Origin: WJMT01 sp964611275
Lineage (GTDB): Bacteria > Acidobacteriota > Aminicenantia > Aminicenantales > Aminicenantaceae
NCBI GenBank assembly: GCA_964611275.1
Contig: CAZSZS010000156.1
Location: 1-38,910, forward strand
Reading direction: 5' to 3'
DNA: 38,910 nucleotides
Shown: piece by piece, positions 1 through 8,228 of the stretch
Position numbering within the stretch: the first letter of the stretch is position 1
Layout of the letters: every line of letters begins with the position of its first letter
The notes under the pieces: model-generated
Seen by the model: the letters and a program-made list of their open reading frames with translations, nothing else
What the model was told of the DNA's origin: nothing
The model's database searches: none
Translations under genes and position numbers: made by a program

Positions 1-42
1 CCGCTGTACTCAACGGACAGATCTGCCTTAAGACAAAAATAA

Positions 43-1881
43 TCAGAGGTGTTTGAATTTGGTCTTTCTCAGGTCCGGAAAGGCATAAACCCTGGCTTTT
101 TTACCCTGGCTAAAGACGATGCCGCTTGGGAATATTTTATATGGATGAAATGTCTCTTTAAATGAGACATTAAATTTCCGCATGAGGTTGATTTGATTTT
201 CCTGAATCCTATAAATAGCTAAAGTTTTCTGCTCAAGGTTTATTTCTTCCGAATAACACACATCTCCGCTGAAGCAGTAAGGCCAGCCCTTTACATCTGG
301 GAGTTCTTCAATCTCAAAGGTTTCCAGGTTGAGCCGGGCAAACAGTGTGTCTTCCCCGGACTCCTCTTTCGATGGAGGAACCCAACCATAGACTTCCTTA
401 ATACGGAGCTTGTTTTTGTCTTCTGACCAGAACCAGGGCCGGACTCCGATGCCTATGAATCTGTATCGCTTTGCGTTAGGGATCTTATGTATGGTTTCGA
501 ATTGTCCTTCTCTGTCTTCACTGATGATGATGTCTTTTTCAGAGTAAGTGAGGAGGTACGGACTGATAAAAAGAGGTATGTATCGGGTCTTTTTTTCAAA
601 CCGGAATTCCCCATCCTGCCAAAGCCTGAAAATTTGTCCGCCTTTCCCGGGGGCCCCCATGGTTGACACAAGCCAGAAATCTCTCTCTTTATGTGTGCCG
701 GCTCCCATGAGCCTTATGTAGCCGTTTTGAAGAGCTTCAAAATCCAGGGAAATTCTGGACATTTTTTTTGATGCGATATGCAGGAGAACAAGCTTTTTTT
801 CAATTCCTTCGAAAGATCTTCTCCCTCCATATTCCAGGAACGCAATGGTCTGTCCGGATTTCTGGGCTCCATAGAAATTCTTTCCTTCAGGCGGTCTGTA
901 AAGCTCTTCGACATTAAAGTCAGCAGTGTTTACCCTGAAGATGCAGTCATAACCCCCTCCGTAGACATAAGGCCCCTCTTCGGCAAATGGCAGGAAAGAG
1001 GGATAAAAGCCCCTGATTTTATGGGCTTTTTCCCCGTCATAGATCCTGAATCCAAAATACCCATTGTGTTCGATCAATATGTTGTTTTGGGTGAGGTAAT
1101 AATCATTGGTTCCGATATGGATGATCCGGTGAGAAAGGAAAAGGGAAGCCAGAAGGCCTATAACGAGCAATGGTGCCAGTATTGTAACAAACCGTTTGTT
1201 GTGAACCCGGGGAGGCTTGATATCGAATCTTTTTATAGAAAAGATAAAGGCAGCCAGAGAAGGGATCAGCAGACAGGATCCTGTCATAATAAGGAATAAA
1301 ACCGTAAAAGGTTCCAGGTCGCCTGTGATAAAGGGAGTTATTTTAGGCGTGAAAAAGACATACCCTTTGGATTTCACGGTCAGCCAGAACAGCGAATACT
1401 CCAGTCCTAAAAAAAGGAACAGGAAGAGAAAGGAGATGACAAAGAGGACAAGAAAATTTTCCGAGCTGGCCGAGAAAGAGAGGGATATAAAGTAGAGCGA
1501 GAAATAAATGAAGGAAAAACAAATAAGTGAAAGAGCCGAGGTGTTGCTTCCCGGCCCAAAGAAAAGAATCAAAAAAATCCCATAGAATATCAAAACACTA
1601 GTAAACCTAGGAAGGACCTTCAGACCGATGAGCTTGTATCTGGAGAGAGGAAGAGACAGCAAGTATTCCATTCCGTTCTGTCCGCGTTCTGCGGAAAAAA
1701 GAGAGGCTCCCATAAAAAAAGCCCAGAAAAACAATCCGAACTGAAATACGGGGAAAAAAGCATTCAAATAAGAACGGTCAGGATATATCTTCGTGAGCAC
1801 CAGAAAAGCAGGCAGAAGAAGAATGATAAGAGCAAAAAAGAGAGCCTGTTTTAAGACGTCATTGATTTCTTTTTTGAGCAT
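43..1881 (-). CDS. ABC-2 type permease with large C-terminal extracytoplasmic domain
   Basis: Membrane subunit of an ABC exporter-type system working with the ATPase gene just upstream. About the first 250 residues hold roughly seven hydrophobic segments, including an ABC-2-like stretch (FSAERGQNGMEYLLSLPLSR). The last segment lies near residues 231-250. After it come about 360 hydrophilic, aromatic-rich residues with short strand-like repeats and no further membrane span; this could be a beta-propeller-like sensor or binding domain outside the membrane, which is inference. I chose the ATG at 1881 rather than one 57 bases upstream because GGAGG lies 5 bases ahead of it. It overlaps the ATPase gene by 23 bases, so the two are probably translationally coupled. 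Family assignment of the membrane part is good; substrate is unknown. Confidence 0.78.
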   Translation of the reverse strand: MLKKEINDVLKQALFFALIILLLPAFLVLTKIYPDRSYLNAFFPVFQFGLFFWAFFMGASLFSAERGQNGMEYLLSLPLSRYKLIGLKVLPRFTSVLIFYGIFLILFFGPGSNTSALSLICFSFIYFSLYFISLSFSASSENFLVLFVISFLFLFLFLGLEYSLFWLTVKSKGYVFFTPKITPFITGDLEPFTVLFLIMTGSCLLIPSLAAFIFSIKRFDIKPPRVHNKRFVTILAPLLVIGLLASLFLSHRIIHIGTNDYYLTQNNILIEHNGYFGFRIYDGEKAHKIRGFYPSFLPFAEEGPYVYGGGYDCIFRVNTADFNVEELYRPPEGKNFYGAQKSGQTIAFLEYGGRRSFEGIEKKLVLLHIASKKMSRISLDFEALQNGYIRLMGAGTHKERDFWLVSTMGAPGKGGQIFRLWQDGEFRFEKKTRYIPLFISPYLLTYSEKDIIISEDREGQFETIHKIPNAKRYRFIGIGVRPWFWSEDKNKLRIKEVYGWVPPSKEESGEDTLFARLNLETFEIEELPDVKGWPYCFSGDVCYSEEINLEQKTLAIYRIQENQINLMRKFNVSFKETFHPYKIFPSGIVFSQGKKARVYAFPDLRKTKFKHL

Positions 1882-2707
1882 ACTGGCCTCCGATAAAAGC
1901 CTTGATGATTTCATTGAGACGGACGTTTTTATAATCATAAGGGAATTTTTTTCTTAGTTCCTCTTGAAAGGGGTATATATAGTATTCCTTGAGATGGGTG
2001 AGCTCTCTTTTGAAGAGGCAGGGGATTTCCTCAGGGATTTTTGTTTCAGTGATGATTTTTTTCAACTTTTCTCCCAGGGTCTCGCTTTTCTCATCCGCGA
2101 TGAACCGTCCTCTCTCCATAATCAGGATCCTTTCCGGTATCTTTTCAATCTCTGAAAAAGTATGGTTGACCATGACCAGGGTGGTCCCGTGGTCTTCCAA
2201 AAGGTCAATAACAGATTCCAGAAAAATTTCCCTGATATAAGGGTCGGCTGCGTGGATGATCTCATCGACAAGAAGGATCTCAGGCTTCTGTGACAGAATG
2301 AGCGAAAGATGAAACAGAATGCGTTCCCCGGCAGAAAGGTCTTTTATCTTTTGGTCTTTATCCAGATTCAACTCATTGATGAGAGTGGGGTCAAAATCAT
2401 CGATCTTATAAACATCTTTATGGAATGCAATCCCCTGCTTTATGGAGTACTTTTCAAACAGGCTGACTTTGTCAGAGATGAAACCGATCCCTTTTCTGCT
2501 GAGTCCTTTGTGATAGGCGATACGGCCTTTATCAGGAAAGAGGACTCCGGCAAGGCATTTGAGCAAAGTGGTTTTTCCCGAGCCGTTTCTCCCTGCAATG
2601 ACCACGGCTTCCCCTTTTTGGATTTCAAGATCGATTGCATTCAGAATTGTTTTCCCGCCGATTTTGAGACTGAGATTGCTGATTTCAAACGCGCTTTGAC
2701 TTGCCAT
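1859..2707 (-). CDS. ABC transporter ATP-binding protein
   Basis: Cytoplasmic ATPase subunit, 282 aa. Walker A is GRNGSGKTT near residue 40, the signature is a variant LSAGERILFHLS, Walker B is PEILLVDEII, and the switch histidine is in MVNHT. The second acidic residue is present (DE). A C-terminal extension of about 80 residues follows the nucleotide-binding core, as is common in the YtrB/CcmA-like class. Gene order GntR regulator, ATPase, ABC-2 permease matches the YtrABC arrangement, in which the regulator controls its own exporter. It overlaps the regulator by 23 bases and the permease by 23 bases. Substrate cannot be read from sequence. Confidence 0.9.
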   Translation of the reverse strand: MASQSAFEISNLSLKIGGKTILNAIDLEIQKGEAVVIAGRNGSGKTTLLKCLAGVLFPDKGRIAYHKGLSRKGIGFISDKVSLFEKYSIKQGIAFHKDVYKIDDFDPTLINELNLDKDQKIKDLSAGERILFHLSLILSQKPEILLVDEIIHAADPYIREIFLESVIDLLEDHGTTLVMVNHTFSEIEKIPERILIMERGRFIADEKSETLGEKLKKIITETKIPEEIPCLFKRELTHLKEYYIYPFQEELRKKFPYDYKNVRLNEIIKAFIGGQYAQKRNQ

Positions 2708-3071
2708 CCGAATACCTCTTTATTAAATTTTTTATATCATCTAAACGGGCTCCCAGGTCAAAAGCCCTTTCAAGGAAGCTTTTGAATTCGTCATCAAGCA
2801 TTCTTTTGCGAAGGCTGTCCAGCTCGATTTTTTTACAGCGGACCCAGTTCCCGCTTCCTTTTTTGCTGTGAATAAAGCCGTCCTCCTCTAAAGTGTAATA
2901 AGCTTTTGCGACAGTATTTGGATTGATCTTCAGTATTTTCGCCAGTTCTCTAATAGGTGGGAGTTTATCCCCGTTATTTAATCTTCCGGAGAGTATCTCG
3001 AGTTTTATGATATGAATTATCTGTTGATACAAGGCAACCGAGGAGTCAAAATCAATTTTAAATCGGATCAT
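2685..3071 (-). CDS. GntR-family (YtrA subfamily) transcriptional regulator
   Basis: 128-aa DNA-binding repressor. The N-terminal winged helix (about residues 10-75) contains the GntR hallmarks SVALYQQI, GDKLPPIRELAKIL and NPNTVAKAYYTLEEDGFI. The short tail (about 50 residues) after the winged helix is the YtrA subfamily size, not the larger FadR or HutC type. It is the first gene of a three-gene operon with overlapping ATPase and permease genes. A perfect 16-bp palindrome overlapping its own -10 element implies autorepression. The effector is unknown; YtrA homologues often respond to cell-envelope or antibiotic stress, which is family knowledge only. Confidence 0.9.
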   Translation of the reverse strand: MIRFKIDFDSSVALYQQIIHIIKLEILSGRLNNGDKLPPIRELAKILKINPNTVAKAYYTLEEDGFIHSKKGSGNWVRCKKIELDSLRKRMLDDEFKSFLERAFDLGARLDDIKNLIKRYSDGKSKRV

Positions 3072-3090
3072 GGCTTTACCCTTGATGTTA

Positions 3091-3106
3091 ATTGTATTAA
3101 TACAAT
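3091..3106. promoter_or_regulatory. Palindromic operator for the GntR regulator
   Basis: ATTGTATTAATACAAT is a perfect 16-bp palindrome, 20 bases upstream of the regulator's start codon, and it overlaps the -10 hexamer of the minus-strand promoter. Position and symmetry suit a dimeric winged-helix repressor. Binding by this regulator is inference from location. Confidence 0.65.
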
Positions 3107-3130
3107 ATTACAATAAAATTGATCTGTCAA
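3102..3130 (-). promoter_or_regulatory. Sigma-70-type promoter of the GntR/ABC operon
   Basis: On the minus strand TTGACA (3130-3125) is followed after 17 bases by TATTGT (3107-3102). The -35 is consensus and the -10 matches four of six. The operator palindrome covers the -10. Confidence 0.65.
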
Positions 3131-3216
3131 GTAAAATTTGATCTTTTCTTCCCAGCTGCAATTTTTATGTCTGATTCAAGTGACTTTGGCGGTTCATCTG
3201 TAGGAGAGAAAAGTAT

Positions 3217-3243
3217 TTGACAAGATTTCCAGAGGGATATAAA
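3217..3243 (+). promoter_or_regulatory. Candidate promoter of the nucleoside-hydrolase homologue
   Basis: TTGACA at 3217-3222 and TATAAA at 3238-3243 with a short 15-base spacer; TAAAGT three bases on would give 17. The start codon follows at 3269, so the leader would be about 20 bases. Confidence 0.45.
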
Positions 3244-3268
3244 GTCTCATGGGAACGGACTGACTCTC

Positions 3269-4387
3269 ATGAGAAGAGCGTGGATGGGAATTTTATTTTT
3301 AAGTGTGGCTTGTTTTTTCTTTGTTCAAGGGTGCTCTCCAAGCCGGAATCCTTCGAGGAAAAAAATACCGGTTCTATACTGTACAGATCTTTTCCATCCT
3401 CATGATGATCCGGACGACCATTTTGACCTGGCCGCGCTTTATGCTCTGGAAGAGCTGGATATCCGGGGGATCGTTCTGGACCAGGGGAAAAAACAGGAAA
3501 AAAGTCCGGGATATATCCCTGTGGAGCAGATGAATGAGCTGACAGAAAGAAATATTCCCTGGGCTGTGGGGCTTTCCGAACCTTTGAAGAGTCCGGATGA
3601 TAAGGCCTCTGATCAGGAAGAAAAATACCAGGATGGCGTAGGTTTGATTCTGGATATCCTCAGAAATTCCGAAGACCGGGTGAGCGTTGTCACAGTGGGA
3701 AGCCTTCGTGATGTGGCTGCTGCCTTCAACAGGGAACCGGCCCTTTTCAGGCAGCAGGTCTCCCGGCTGATGGTCTTCATCGGAGAAGCAAGCGCCGGCA
3801 CCGGGGAGTGGAATGTGGGGCTGGATCCCAATGCATTTATCCGGATCATGAATTCAGGCCTGGATATCTGGTGGGTCCCCTGTTTTGACGGAGGGAACTT
3901 CAAGAACCGGGGAAACGCATCTTTCTGGAGGGCGGCCCAATCAGATCTTTTGAGATACTGTTCGGACCGGGTGATGAATTATTTCATTTATGCCCTTTTG
4001 AAAAAGGAATCCCCGGATCGTCTGGCCTTTCTGTATGGGGATGTGGATGAAAAAGCCAGAAAACAGGTGCTCTCAGGAACGCGGAACCTGTGGTGTGCCG
4101 CGGTTTTTACTGGGCTGGCAGATCGAAAAATCATTGAGAGACAGGGAGAGTGGATTTCCGTGCCGCAGGATTTGATAAAAATACATACTTCGGCTGTGGA
4201 AGTCTTTCGATTTATACCTGTCTCTTTGTATGCGGACAGGGACGGCCGGGTTTGCTATGAGGAATCCGAAAGGTCGAGTCGGGTTTTCCGGTTTCAGGTG
4301 GTGGATAAGGGATTGTATCCTCAAGTCATGACTTCCGTGACAGCTCATTTGTTAGGCAGCCTCGGAGAAGGCAGCACCCGCAGATAA
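3269..4387 (+). CDS. Lipoprotein nucleoside-hydrolase-like protein
   Basis: 372 aa. The N terminus is a lipoprotein signal (MRRAWMGILFLSVACFFF then lipobox VQGC with Cys22), so the protein should be anchored in the envelope. The mature part opens with the Asp cluster HDDPDDHFDLAALYAL, which resembles the calcium- and ribose-binding DxDxxxDD motif of inosine/uridine-preferring nucleoside hydrolases, and a later VVTVGSLRDVAAAF matches the family's L-x-P/N-L strand region. Most nucleoside hydrolases are cytosolic, so an exported version suggests scavenging of nucleosides or another ribosyl substrate outside the inner membrane (inference). The start has only a weak ribosome-binding site; an ATG 15 bases further in is possible. 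No partner genes adjoin it. Confidence 0.7.
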   Translation: MRRAWMGILFLSVACFFFVQGCSPSRNPSRKKIPVLYCTDLFHPHDDPDDHFDLAALYALEELDIRGIVLDQGKKQEKSPGYIPVEQMNELTERNIPWAVGLSEPLKSPDDKASDQEEKYQDGVGLILDILRNSEDRVSVVTVGSLRDVAAAFNREPALFRQQVSRLMVFIGEASAGTGEWNVGLDPNAFIRIMNSGLDIWWVPCFDGGNFKNRGNASFWRAAQSDLLRYCSDRVMNYFIYALLKKESPDRLAFLYGDVDEKARKQVLSGTRNLWCAAVFTGLADRKIIERQGEWISVPQDLIKIHTSAVEVFRFIPVSLYADRDGRVCYEESERSSRVFRFQVVDKGLYPQVMTSVTAHLLGSLGEGSTRR

Positions 4388-4463
4388 AAAAAATCATTTC
4401 GCCTATCCGGCCGGGTGGTTCAAAAGCACATATCGAGTATCTCTTAAGGAAAAGAGTGTGCAG

Positions 4464-5438
4464 CTAAAAGCCGATCTGGAATTGGGCCAGAAGGACGTTG
4501 TTGGATATTTTGTTTTCCTCTTCACCATGAAATTCGTAATTGACCTGCAGCTTTGTTTTTTTTGAAAAGAAATAGTTTAGACCAAAGGTCAGAACAATGA
4601 TCCTGTCCCCCCCTGTATCCCTATCCCCGTCAAGAAAATCATATCTTATGACCGTTTGAATGGGCTTTGATGGAAAGAATCCGCCCTGGAGGTACCATCC
4701 GGTCTTATTCACTTCGGCGTCTCTGGCGAAAATAATCTCGCTTTTTAAGGAAAATCTTCCTATTATAGCGGCTGTTTCCAGTCCTGTCCTTGTTTTGGCA
4801 AAGGGCTCAGCACCTTCGTCCGGACTGTGTCTTCCGTTGTAATGGGAGATGCCCAGAGACAAGGATTCAAAAGGAAAGAAAACCACTCTTGCTGAGATGT
4901 CTTTGTTTTCATTGTTATCTACCTGGTTTATGCCGGAGCCGTTGAATATCCCGAATGTGTATTCCAGATTTTTGAACTTTCCGTTTACAGCCAATCCTAT
5001 GTCTCTCCCTGAAGACCTGATATCTCTTCCCGGGCAGAGCCTCTCCACGGTCTGGGAGCGGTTGATGGTGTCAAGGGAAGAGCTGGATGTGAGATTTTCC
5101 AGGCTGAAAGGCACTTTGAACTGACCGAAGACAAGATTTGCCAAAGGGGAGAAAGGAAATTCCACGGTTGCATCGAGAAGGCAGGGGCTTTTTACGGCAT
5201 CGATCTGGAGGTTATAGTGAAGGTTTTTGAAAATTTCGCCATTAAGCTTTAACCTGGCTTTCTTTATACGGAAGCTGTCTGTGCTGTCTTCAGCTGAAGA
5301 ATACATGGTTTGCATATATCCACTAAGATTCAGAAGAGAGCCTGCTGATACAGTCTTCTCTTCGTTTCCTTCAGCGCAGATAACTCCGTGCAGAGAAAAG
5401 AGAGAACAAATAAAGAGCAGGATTGCTGTTTTTTTCAT
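4464..5438 (-). CDS. OprP/OprO-type outer-membrane porin
   Basis: 324 aa with a clear signal peptide (MKKTAILLFICSLFSLHGVICA). The mature protein has alternating strand pattern, frequent aromatic belts, and ends in Phe (FQIGF), the usual outer-membrane barrel sorting signal. Segments such as SGYMQTMYSS, RIKKARLKLNGEIFKNLHYNLQ and FGQFKVPFSLENLTSS are typical of the phosphate-selective porin O/P family. It is slightly short for that family (usually 380-440 aa). Monocistronic, divergent from the sigma-54-driven permease. The solute is unknown; the family name does not prove phosphate selectivity. Confidence 0.8.
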   Translation of the reverse strand: MKKTAILLFICSLFSLHGVICAEGNEEKTVSAGSLLNLSGYMQTMYSSAEDSTDSFRIKKARLKLNGEIFKNLHYNLQIDAVKSPCLLDATVEFPFSPLANLVFGQFKVPFSLENLTSSSSLDTINRSQTVERLCPGRDIRSSGRDIGLAVNGKFKNLEYTFGIFNGSGINQVDNNENKDISARVVFFPFESLSLGISHYNGRHSPDEGAEPFAKTRTGLETAAIIGRFSLKSEIIFARDAEVNKTGWYLQGGFFPSKPIQTVIRYDFLDGDRDTGGDRIIVLTFGLNYFFSKKTKLQVNYEFHGEEENKISNNVLLAQFQIGF

Positions 5439-5522
5439 CAGTCCGTTCCTTTTTTGTGTTTTGACCCATGTTCATAAATATGGGAATCTCCAACAGCCTT
5501 AAAATGCCCGATGGGTAATAAA

Positions 5523-5551
5523 ATAATACTACAATAAGAATACAACGGCAA
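5523..5551 (-). promoter_or_regulatory. Candidate promoter of the porin gene
   Basis: On the minus strand TTGCCG (5551-5546), 17 bases, TATTAT (5528-5523). The hexamers match four and five of six. It leaves a leader of about 80 bases, in which CCCAT and ATGGG arms at 5465-5484 could form a small hairpin. Confidence 0.4.
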
Positions 5552-5640
5552 GCCAAAAAATTTTCAGGAAAGAGGTGAAAACAAATTTCCTGCTGGATTA
5601 TAGATATGAAAGGAATCAATGTCAAGTTAAGGGAGTCCAC

Positions 5641-5677
5641 TGTTCGCTATCATACATATTGTGTTCGTGAGCGAACA
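5641..5677. promoter_or_regulatory. Tandem enhancer-like palindromes upstream of the sigma-54 promoter
   Basis: Site 2 at 5662-5677 is TGTTCGTGAGCGAACA, a perfect TGTTCG-N4-CGAACA inverted repeat. Site 1 at 5641-5656 is TGTTCGCTATCATACA, with a perfect left arm and four of six in the right arm. The sites are exactly 21 bp apart, two helical turns, and lie 54-90 bp upstream of the -24/-12 element. This is the usual layout of binding sites for an NtrC-type activator. The activator gene is not in the window. Confidence 0.65.
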
Positions 5678-5730
5678 TTTTTGCCGGATAAGTGTCTCTT
5701 CAAAGGACAGCTTCTCTCTATTCAGTAATA

Positions 5731-5747
5731 TTGGCATACTTCTTGCA
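5731..5747 (+). promoter_or_regulatory. Sigma-54 (RpoN) promoter of the FtsX/MacB permease
   Basis: TTGGCATACTTCTTGCA matches the -24/-12 consensus YTGGCACGrNNNTTGCW at the invariant GG and GC with correct spacing, and at TTGGCA and TTGCA in full. The start site would be near 5757, 14 bases before the GTG start codon and just ahead of the ribosome-binding site. Confidence 0.8.
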
Positions 5748-5770
5748 TTCTAGAGAATGAGGAGGGAATC

Positions 5771-8113
5771 GTGTTAAAAGCGCATCTAAAAATTGCCCTG
5801 AGAGGCATATTTAGACAGAAGAGTTATACATTTATTAACGTAACTGGGCTGGCTGTAGCCATGGCCTGCTGTATCATCATCTTTTTGTGGATTAAGGATG
5901 AATGGAGTTTTGATCGATTTCATGAGAGAGCCAAAAATATCTATAGGGTTGTAGAGACCTGGCAGTATTCAAGCGGCGCGACCGATCACAACCAGGTTAC
6001 CCCCGGCCCCCTAGCAGCGGTTCTGAAAAATGACTATCCTGAGGTCATTGATTCAACGAGATATTGGGGAGGATATGAAAAATGGCAGATTACCTATGAC
6101 GAAAAAAGCTTTCTCAGTGCCGGAGCTGCCGTAGATCCCTCCTTCTTCAGGATATTCACTTTCCCTTTTATCGAGGGAAATGAGGAAACTGCGTTCTCTC
6201 ATACTCATTCTATCGTCGTCACCCGGGATCTTGCTGAGAGGCTTTTTAATCTTGATGATCCGATAGGGCAGACCATACGTTTTGAAAACCGTGATTTTGT
6301 AGTATCCGCCGTTATAGAGAATCCCCCTCTCCATTCACATCTCAGGTTTGATTTTCTCTTCCCCTGTCAAGTTTTCCCGTTCCTGGAAGAGGGATGGGGA
6401 AACAATATGTGTTATACATACGTTCTTCTTCACGAAGGGAGCTCCTATAAGGAATTAAGCGGGAAAATATCAGGCGTTATCAAAGAACATAATCCGACCT
6501 CCATTGAAAATCTCTATCTACAGCCGCTCAATAAAATTCACCTTTATTCCCTGGGAGGAGGAGGACTTATTGTCTATATATACATCTTTTCTGCACTGGG
6601 AATATTTACACTGCTCCTTGCCTGCATTAATTTCATGAACCTGTCCACTGCCCGTTCATCCAAACGGTTTAAAGAAGTGGGAATAAAAAAGGTCATGGGA
6701 TCCGACCGTTGGCAGCTTGTGAGGCAGTTCCTCAGTGAGTATATTCTTCTGTCTCTTGGGGCACTCATTCTAGCCATTGTTATCGTTGAATTATTCCTCC
6801 CTCTGTTTAACCGCGTCCTAGGGAGACAAATAGAGATGTGTTACTCAGGCAGCCTGTTCCTGAGCTTACTCGGAGCTGCTGTCTTGACAGGTATCATCTC
6901 AGGAAGCTATCCCGCGTTTTTTCTGTCGGCATTTGATCCTGTTTCCGTATTAAAAGGTCATTTTTTCAGTGGGTCCGGCGGTCTTCTCAAAGGTCATACC
7001 TTAAGAAGAGTCCTTGTGGTTATGCAGTTTTCACTTTCGATATTTTTTTTAGTATGCACTTTGGTTGTTTACAAGCAGCTCAATTTTATTCAAAAAACAG
7101 ATTTGGGATTTGGAAAAGAGCAAATAATACATATGCGTATGAGAGGGGAATTCAAACAAAAACATAAAGCCATTAAATCCGAGCTTTTACAGAATCCGAG
7201 TATTATCAATGTGACGGCAACTGACAGGACACCGGTTATGTGGAGCAACTCAACTGATGAAGTCAACTGGGAGGGCAAAAGTGAAAAGGAGGAAGTGGGA
7301 TTTGGCGTCAGGATGGTTGATTATGATTATATGGATACATTCCGAATGGAGATGGCTCAGGGAAGGTTTTTTTCAAAGGAATTCCCTGCCGATGCTTCTC
7401 AAGGATTTGTTGTCAACGAGGCCGCTGTTAATGCCATGGGAATGGAATCGCCCCTGGGAAAGAGGTTTTCAGTCTGGGAAAGACAGGGTGAGATAATCGG
7501 AGTCATAAAAGACTTTCATACCGAATCTCTCCATAATACAATCAGCCCTTTTGTCCTGATTATCTGGCCTGAATGGTACGGCCGCATGAGCATCAGGATA
7601 AAATCTGAAAACATTCCCGCCACTCTGGGGTATATTGAAGGGAAGATCAAAGAATTTGTACCAGATTATCCTTTTAAATACCAGTTTCTGGATGAAGAAC
7701 TTGACAGTCTCTACAGGACTGAACAGCTTACCGGTAATATCATAGTCTATGTAACGATCCTGGCTGTTTTTATTTCCTGTCTCGGCCTGTTTGGCCTCTC
7801 ATCTTTTACTACAGAACAGAGAACCAAGGAGATCGGAATACGCAAAGTCCTGGGTGCTTCAGTATCAGGTGTTGTTCTGTTGTTGAACAAAGAATTTACG
7901 AAATGGGTGCTCATAGCCAATATCATTGCCTGGCCGGCAGCCTACTTTGCCATGAAAAAATGGCTGCAGAATTTTGCCTACAGGGCAGACATCGGCTTGG
8001 GAGTTTTTATTTTTTCCGCTGTTCTTGTCTTGTTTGTTGCCCTGACGACAGTGAGCTATCAGTCCTTTAAAGCAGCCGCTGCCCGTCCTATTGATTCCTT
8101 GAAGTATGAATGA
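5771..8113 (+). CDS. MacB/FtsX-type ABC transporter permease
   Basis: 780 aa inner-membrane protein with duplicated architecture: TM segment near residues 20-40, a periplasmic MacB-PCD domain of about 230 residues, FtsX membrane domain (about 270-390), second TM near 420, second periplasmic domain, and a C-terminal FtsX domain (about 660-780). The paired cytoplasmic motifs RFKEVGIKKVMGSDRWQL and RTKEIGIRKVLGASVSGV mark each FtsX half. Such long duplicated permeases pair with a MacB/LolD-like ATPase, but none is adjacent. Start is GTG with AGGAGGG five bases upstream. A sigma-54 promoter with enhancer sites drives it, so a two-component or other bacterial enhancer-binding activator should control it. 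Substrate unknown; lipoprotein, peptide or antimicrobial handling are family possibilities. Confidence 0.88.
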   Translation: MLKAHLKIALRGIFRQKSYTFINVTGLAVAMACCIIIFLWIKDEWSFDRFHERAKNIYRVVETWQYSSGATDHNQVTPGPLAAVLKNDYPEVIDSTRYWGGYEKWQITYDEKSFLSAGAAVDPSFFRIFTFPFIEGNEETAFSHTHSIVVTRDLAERLFNLDDPIGQTIRFENRDFVVSAVIENPPLHSHLRFDFLFPCQVFPFLEEGWGNNMCYTYVLLHEGSSYKELSGKISGVIKEHNPTSIENLYLQPLNKIHLYSLGGGGLIVYIYIFSALGIFTLLLACINFMNLSTARSSKRFKEVGIKKVMGSDRWQLVRQFLSEYILLSLGALILAIVIVELFLPLFNRVLGRQIEMCYSGSLFLSLLGAAVLTGIISGSYPAFFLSAFDPVSVLKGHFFSGSGGLLKGHTLRRVLVVMQFSLSIFFLVCTLVVYKQLNFIQKTDLGFGKEQIIHMRMRGEFKQKHKAIKSELLQNPSIINVTATDRTPVMWSNSTDEVNWEGKSEKEEVGFGVRMVDYDYMDTFRMEMAQGRFFSKEFPADASQGFVVNEAAVNAMGMESPLGKRFSVWERQGEIIGVIKDFHTESLHNTISPFVLIIWPEWYGRMSIRIKSENIPATLGYIEGKIKEFVPDYPFKYQFLDEELDSLYRTEQLTGNIIVYVTILAVFISCLGLFGLSSFTTEQRTKEIGIRKVLGASVSGVVLLLNKEFTKWVLIANIIAWPAAYFAMKKWLQNFAYRADIGLGVFIFSAVLVLFVALTTVSYQSFKAAAARPIDSLKYE

Positions 8114-8228
8114 TGATACCCTTCTAAACTAAAGAATCCCTCCTCTATGATGGTAAGGAACTGTTTTTTCTTGATTTTGCGCAGGCGCAGGTAGACAATA
8201 AGAACATGTCTTTATAAAGGAGGAATTC

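Noticed and set aside
8114..8228. Promoter ahead of the M20 gene (TTGATT-17-GACAAT)
   Set aside because: Both hexamers are weak and nothing else supports it.
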